From contig JAFCMP010000026.1 of NCBI GenBank assembly GCA_017506865.1, positions 310,001 to 374,000 on the forward strand: a stretch of 64,000 bases of DNA, in the 5' to 3' direction. The translations under genes and the position numbers were made by a program. The notes beneath the pieces are model-generated. The model saw only the letters and a program-made list of their open reading frames with translations, searched no databases and was not told where the DNA came from. Shown here one piece after another: positions 62,265-64,000 of this stretch. Source of the DNA: Tribonema minus. Taxonomy: Eukaryota > Sar > Xanthophyceae > Tribonematales > Tribonemataceae. Position 1 is the first letter of the stretch; each line of letters starts with the position of its first letter.

Positions 62265-62351
62265 ACTTGTAATTATATTATGGGCGGCCCCATGTGGCTT
62301 GTGTGCAAATGCATAAGACGACACCATCAATCATGCAAATGCTACAATCAC

Positions 62352-62873
62352 TCAGCGCGCCGCCGCCAACAGTGACGACACCGGGCGCACCGCCCGACCG
62401 CCCATCTGCGCGCAGCGCATGTACGCCAAAATACGCTCCGCCAGCTCGCGCGCGAGCGCGGCAGACAGGGTGACGACAATGTGCCGGTGCACCGCACTCC
62501 GCCGCCGACGCACCACCCGCTCGCTGCCGCCCATACGCGCAGCGGCATGTGTCGCCAAACGCGCGATGAACGCGCGCGTGGCGCCACCCAAGCGCCCGAA
62601 GGACTCTTGAACGAAGGGCACCACCACCCACCGCTCGGCGTCGAAGTGCCCCACGTACCGTACGCGCTTGTACACCTCCGCCGAGCGCGCCGCAAAGCCA
62701 ATGACCGTCGCGGCCGCCCCGCGCTCGCAGTACTTGGCAGCACCAGGTGCACATACGCAGTTATCAAGCGCCACGCCCTTGCGCTCGAAGTCGGGGTTGC
62801 CACACATATGTAGGACGCAAGGGAGGACCACCGTATCGATGCGGTCGCCCTCATGATCAGTGGACGTGATCAT
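62352..62873 (-). CDS. Restriction-like endonuclease domain, second lineage
   Basis: The protein contains DRIDTVVLPCVLHM and, after a spacer, ERKGVALDNCVCAPGAAKY, matching the RADTVID and KGIVLDTSVRAP blocks of copy b, so the presumed PD-(D/E)xK residues are kept. VVPFVQESFGRLGGATRAF and IVVTLSAALARELAERILAYM match the following conserved blocks. The length (173 aa) is close to the copy b domain. The 174-codon frame is open up to the stop at 62352-62354. Confidence 0.7.
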   Translation of the reverse strand: MITSTDHEGDRIDTVVLPCVLHMCGNPDFERKGVALDNCVCAPGAAKYCERGAAATVIGFAARSAEVYKRVRYVGHFDAERWVVVPFVQESFGRLGGATRAFIARLATHAAARMGGSERVVRRRRSAVHRHIVVTLSAALARELAERILAYMRCAQMGGRAVRPVSSLLAAAR

Positions 62874-63578
62874 GACGTCCTCGCTGACTCACTGAGGAAG
62901 TATGGCGCCCCACACGACCGCAAGAGCCGCTGCAGGCAGCGCTTGTGCACTTCATGTGTAACCATCCGGCCACGCTGCGGCTGAGCGCGGCAGCTAAGAA
63001 CATGCACACAGGTGGGGCGGGCGGGCGGGCGTCGTAGGGCAGCACTGGAAAGGGCTGCAGCTGTCACCTGGTCCACTGGCAGTGACTCCCCACGGCTCCA
63101 CAAATAGCGCCACCAGTGTCATGGTAACGGCTGCCACCGGTGTCATTGCGACGCCGGCGCCCGGTGGGACGTCCAGCCAAGACAGTGCGCCGGGCCCGCT
63201 CTGACTGCGTAGTTGTGCTAAGAGGGGTTTGCCGGCGCCGTCCAGTCGCTGCAAGTTGCGCACCAGCAGTCGCCAGGTGAGGCACGCAAGGTGCGCGGAG
63301 AGGAAGCGCTGCGGGTGACGCGCGCGTTCATCGTGCCGCAGGTCGTTGGCGTCGTCGTCGAGGGCGGGTTGGTGTAGCGCAGGCGCTAGCGGTGGCAATG
63401 TTGGCGGCAGCAGCGGCGGCTCTCCTTCACCAAATGCAGGGTTGGCGGGCAAGGGGGCATCTGCAGCTGCGGCAGCCACCGACGCCGCCGTCGGCGACAC
63501 GCTGGGGCCAGCGATCCACGCCAGGACCGGCGCAGGGAGCACGCGCTGAAGTGCTGTGGGGGGCACCGACTCAGGCAT
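62870..63578 (-). pseudogene. RT C-terminal and zinc-knuckle region, second lineage, frameshifted
   Basis: Frame 62994-63578 includes LLAQLRSQSGPGALSWLDVPP and MTLVALFVEPWG, matching VLAQLRSQRASGAMAWV and MILVAIFIDGWG of copy b. The Cys/His stretch THEVHKRCLQRLLRSCG lies in frame 62870-63103 and matches AQKRCLQRILRQH. At least one shift lies near 63030-63080. The catalytic RT core is absent or outside the window. Confidence 0.6.
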
Positions 63579-63616
63579 GAGGGGTTGGAGGGCGTCAGGC
63601 GCCGCCTTGTTGTGTC

Positions 63617-63979
63617 TCAGCGGTTAAGCATGGTTACCGTGCGGATCGCCTCCTCCATGAGGTCCTGATCGCGTTTCCAGTATGTGTTTTCAGCGAATAC
63701 CTTGCCCCGAAAAGGAACATTTCGCTTTGGGATCGCCGCCGCCGCCGCCGTGCCGTACTTGATGGCATACAAAGCCTTCACCTTCTTCCCGATCAAACAC
63801 TCGGTGCCTGCCTTGATGCGGACACCCATCTCGGCTGCGACCGAGTGCATGCTTATTTCGGGGCCTCGGTGCGCAACCTGCGCCAAGGGCGTCGCCACGC
63901 TCGGGTCATCCTCGCTCATCGGCCGTGCGACAATGAGTGCGCCGTCATCATGTGCAGGGGGCTGTACAACATGGCGCAC
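63617..63979 (-). CDS. Unknown 120-aa frame at the window edge
   Basis: The minus-strand frame ends in TAA at 63617-63619 and could start beyond the right edge. It contains EMGVRIKAGTECLIGKKVKAL and AIPKRNVPFRGKVFAENTYW, with ordinary amino-acid composition and GC-rich codons, so it may be coding. The PKR word followed by a charged helix loosely recalls the frame at 49782-49982. No domain was recognised. Confidence 0.4.
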   Translation of the reverse strand: MRHVVQPPAHDDGALIVARPMSEDDPSVATPLAQVAHRGPEISMHSVAAEMGVRIKAGTECLIGKKVKALYAIKYGTAAAAAIPKRNVPFRGKVFAENTYWKRDQDLMEEAIRTVTMLNR

Positions 63980-64000
63980 CAGGTCTCCGAAGGCGATCCT

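Larger units (their letters stand above)
62265..63610 (-). mobile_element. Second lineage of the RT/endonuclease non-LTR element, decayed
   Basis: This minus-strand remnant covers the end of the RT region, the zinc-knuckle region and the endonuclease of a relative of copy b, much diverged from it. At least two frameshifts separate the parts. Its own 3' end is probably near 62265 (attacaagtgcca), vaguely like the other family's terminus. It may continue left of 62265 or right of 63610, but no homology is seen there. Confidence 0.7.

Noticed and set aside
1..64000. The window as an integrated giant-virus genome with terminal repeats
   Set aside because: No capsid, polymerase, packaging ATPase or other viral core gene was found, and the spacer holds spliced exons and retroelements.
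1..64000. CRISPR arrays, rRNA genes, bacterial operons
   Set aside because: No regularly spaced direct repeats with unique spacers, no rRNA-like sequence and no tightly packed gene clusters were seen.

Overview
The window looks like nuclear DNA of a eukaryote, most likely a unicellular green alga, although nothing in the sequence fixes the species. The evidence is short spliced exons with GT-AG introns, interstitial TTAGGG-type repeats, GC-rich Ty3/gypsy and Ty1/copia elements, and several copies of a non-LTR retroelement with a restriction-like endonuclease. No bacterial operons, rRNA, tRNA or CRISPR arrays were found.

The overall frame is a very large inverted repeat. The left arm (1-6512, running off the left edge) matches the right arm (49933-60651) in opposite orientation. 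Once two young insertions are removed, both arms are about 5.86 kb, and a 43.4 kb spacer separates them. Each arm carries, at its outer end and facing inward, a gene for a tyrosine-recombinase-like protein with the layout of telomere resolvases (protelomerases). The right copy is intact (416 aa); the left copy has a frameshift. Each arm shows the empty site of the other arm's insertion: a non-LTR fragment in the left arm and a complete 4856-bp copia element in the right arm. Both inserted after the duplication.

The spacer has two halves. From 6.5 to 27 kb there are sparse, partly recognisable host sequences: a coiled-coil protein, a multi-exon coiled-coil plus protein-kinase gene, small membrane-type exons, tandem repeats, a candidate 0.83-kb MITE, and a third diverged copy of part of the arms. 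From 27 to 48 kb is a nest of retroelements on the minus strand. Gypsy B (27288-37122) lies in what seems to be an intron of a plus-strand gene and is itself broken twice by the non-LTR element, once inside its chromodomain. Gypsy A (37716-48040) is the most unusual element: its polyprotein carries a complete C5-cytosine DNA methyltransferase domain between protease and reverse transcriptase, and it ends in a chromodomain. From 48 to 50 kb are another non-LTR fragment, a minisatellite and a decayed IS4-like transposase. Right of the right arm (60.8-64 kb) lie remains of a second lineage of the non-LTR element.

Nearly all retroelement reading frames carry stops or frameshifts, so most copies look dead. 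The right-arm resolvase-like gene, the gypsy B integrase and the kinase exons are the best preserved coding regions.
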